Source: Streptomyces sp. SID4985
GTDB taxonomy: Bacteria > Actinomycetota > Actinomycetes > Streptomycetales > Streptomycetaceae
NCBI RefSeq assembly: GCF_009863025.1
Contig: NZ_WWIR01000230.1
Coordinates: 1-40,575 of the forward strand
Length of the DNA: 40,575 nucleotides
Direction of reading: 5' to 3'
How positions within the stretch are numbered: position 1 is the first letter of the stretch; every line of letters begins with the position of its first letter. The notes under the pieces were generated by a model. That model ran no database searches, was not told the origin of the DNA, and saw only the letters and a list, made by a program, of their open reading frames with translations. A program made the position numbers and the translations under genes. Below, one piece after another: positions 39,689-40,575 of the stretch.

Positions 39689-40575
39689 AGAGGTCCTAAC
39701 AAAGGCGTTGGATGTGTCGGTGAGTGATCAGGCAGGTGGCGAGACCGAGGAAGGCCTCGTGGATGTCGTCGCGTCGCTCCCAGCGGATCCGCAGGCGGCG
39801 AAAGCCGTGCAGCCAGGCGATGGTGCGCTCGACGACCCAGCGGAAAATGCCCAGGCCAGAGCCGTGTTGCACGCCTCGCTCAGCGATGACCGGGCGGATG
39901 CCGCGCTGCCACAGTAGGCGCCGGTATTTGTCGTGGTCGTAGCCGCGGTCGGCAAGCAGCGTGTCGGGTCGATGTCTGGGGCGGCCGACGACGCCGGCAA
40001 CCGCCGGGATCTTGTCGAGCAGGGGCATCAGCTGGGTGACGTCGTTGCGGTTTCCACCGGTCAGCGACACCGCGAGCGGGATGCCCTGGCCGTCGGTGAG
40101 AACGTGGTGCTTGCTGCCCGGCCGTGCGCGATCGACCGGGCTGGGACCGCTTTTGGGCCCCGTCGAGCGGCCCGGACGTGGGAGGAGTCGATCACCGCCC
40201 GGGACCAGTCCAGCTTGTTCGCCGCCCGCAGCTTCTTCAGGAGCACCAGGTGCAGTTCGTCCCACACGCCGGCCTCGTTCCACGCGGCGAGGCGCCGCCA
40301 GCAGGTCATGCCCGAGCCGAAGCCCAGTTCCTGCGGCAGGTACTCCCACTGGATGCCCGTGTGCAGGACGAACAGGATCCCGCACAGCGCCTGCCGGTCC
40401 GGGACTCGCGGTCTGCCCTCGACCAGCTTCGGACCCGGCACGGGCAGCAACGGCTCGATGAGCGACCACAGTTCGTCCGAGACGATCCAGGGCCGCGACT
40501 GACGTTTCCCCACGATCGGACCAACGACCAGCCAATCCGAAAGTCACATGATCAACGGCTTCTGTTAGGACCTCT
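39689..40575 (-). mobile_element. Apparently complete IS5-family insertion sequence
   Basis: The left end starts agaggtcctaacaaaggcg at 39689. The right end, read in reverse from 40575, starts agaggtcctaacagaagccg. These match over about 22 bp with few differences and form the terminal inverted repeats of an 887-bp element. The transposase gene runs leftward and its stop lies inside the left repeat. The target duplication cannot be seen because the element ends at the window edge. An older, damaged relative lies at 3389. Confidence 0.85.
39696..40513 (-). CDS. IS5-family DDE transposase made by -1 frameshifting
   Basis: Reading starts at GTG 40513 (MGKRQSRPWIVSDELWSLIE). The first frame covers the N-terminal DUF4096-like domain and the first Asp (RAVIDSSHV), then runs off after ARRGPK. 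At 40151-40157 (minus strand) the heptamer C CCA AAA is a canonical slip site. Stepping back one base gives GPKSGPSPVDRARPGSKHHV, the second Asp (TLLADRGYDHDKYRRLL) and the Glu (RWVVERTIAWLHGFRRLRI), ending at TAG 39696-39698. The fusion has about 272 residues, the normal length. Neither frame alone carries the full DDE triad. Not counted as broken, because IS5-group elements commonly use this mechanism. Confidence 0.88.

Noticed and set aside
1..40575. CRISPR arrays, rRNA or tRNA genes
   Set aside because: No regularly spaced repeats and no cloverleaf-like or ribosomal sequence was noticed on reading.

Overview
The window reads as a chromosomal-arm segment of a Streptomyces or close relative. 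The DNA is very GC-rich, many genes use GTG or TTG starts, and there are secreted proteins with Sec or Tat leaders. The strongest marker is an adjacent telomere pair: tap (8151-10394) and tpg (10407-10964), the proteins that patch and cap the ends of linear Streptomyces replicons. Broken transposases, truncated genes and strain-variable secreted enzymes around it fit a terminal arm.

Layout. 1-5 kb: tail of an IS3 transposase, a VOC protein, a conserved unknown, the last residues of a lost short-chain dehydrogenase, an ADP-ribosylglycohydrolase, a SAM methyltransferase, and remnants of two different IS5-group transposases. 5-8 kb: about 1 kb with no readable gene, a secreted SLT-domain protein with a strong terminator, a zinc-ribbon-like unknown and a gene stub. 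8-11 kb: tap-tpg, preceded by 12-bp repeats spaced by helical turns. 11-15.5 kb: epoxide hydrolase with a divergent XRE-cupin regulator, then an XRE/MmyB-type regulator divergent from an NAD-dependent epimerase-like enzyme, then a decayed gene. 15.5-21 kb: small stress and unknown proteins (DinB-like, DUF3885-like, tandem VOC, two secreted proteins, DUF6193-like), plus a frameshifted small gene that no intact reading frame reveals. 21-23 kb: FAD monooxygenase divergent from a MarR regulator, with two matching operators between them. 23-26 kb: HTH regulator, ECF sigma factor and a proline-rich protein in one overlapping unit, facing another HTH regulator. 26-29 kb: two secreted beta-1,3-glucanases (GH16 with ricin-type lectin, and GH64) with a LacI-type box upstream. 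29-33.6 kb: Lrp regulator/rhodanese pair, SMI1/KNR4 protein, MerR regulator/amidohydrolase pair, cold-shock-like protein. 33.7-38.7 kb: a five-gene operon in which every junction is a 4-nt stop/start overlap (DoxX-like, DUF3419/BtaA-like, DUF2071, membrane-anchored methyltransferase, four-helix membrane protein), headed by a perfect palindrome. An FAD monooxygenase and a divergent AraC regulator lie upstream. 39.7-40.6 kb: an apparently complete IS5-family element with a -1 frameshift heptamer.

How the parts work together. Tap and Tpg act at chromosome ends. GH16 and GH64 together would break fungal or algal beta-1,3-glucan. Several enzymes sit opposite their likely regulators. The five-gene operon is the best candidate for an undescribed system: its gene content suggests a membrane or lipid-headgroup modification involving SAM, but that is inference from family resemblance only. 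All calls come from reading the sequence; no database search was run.
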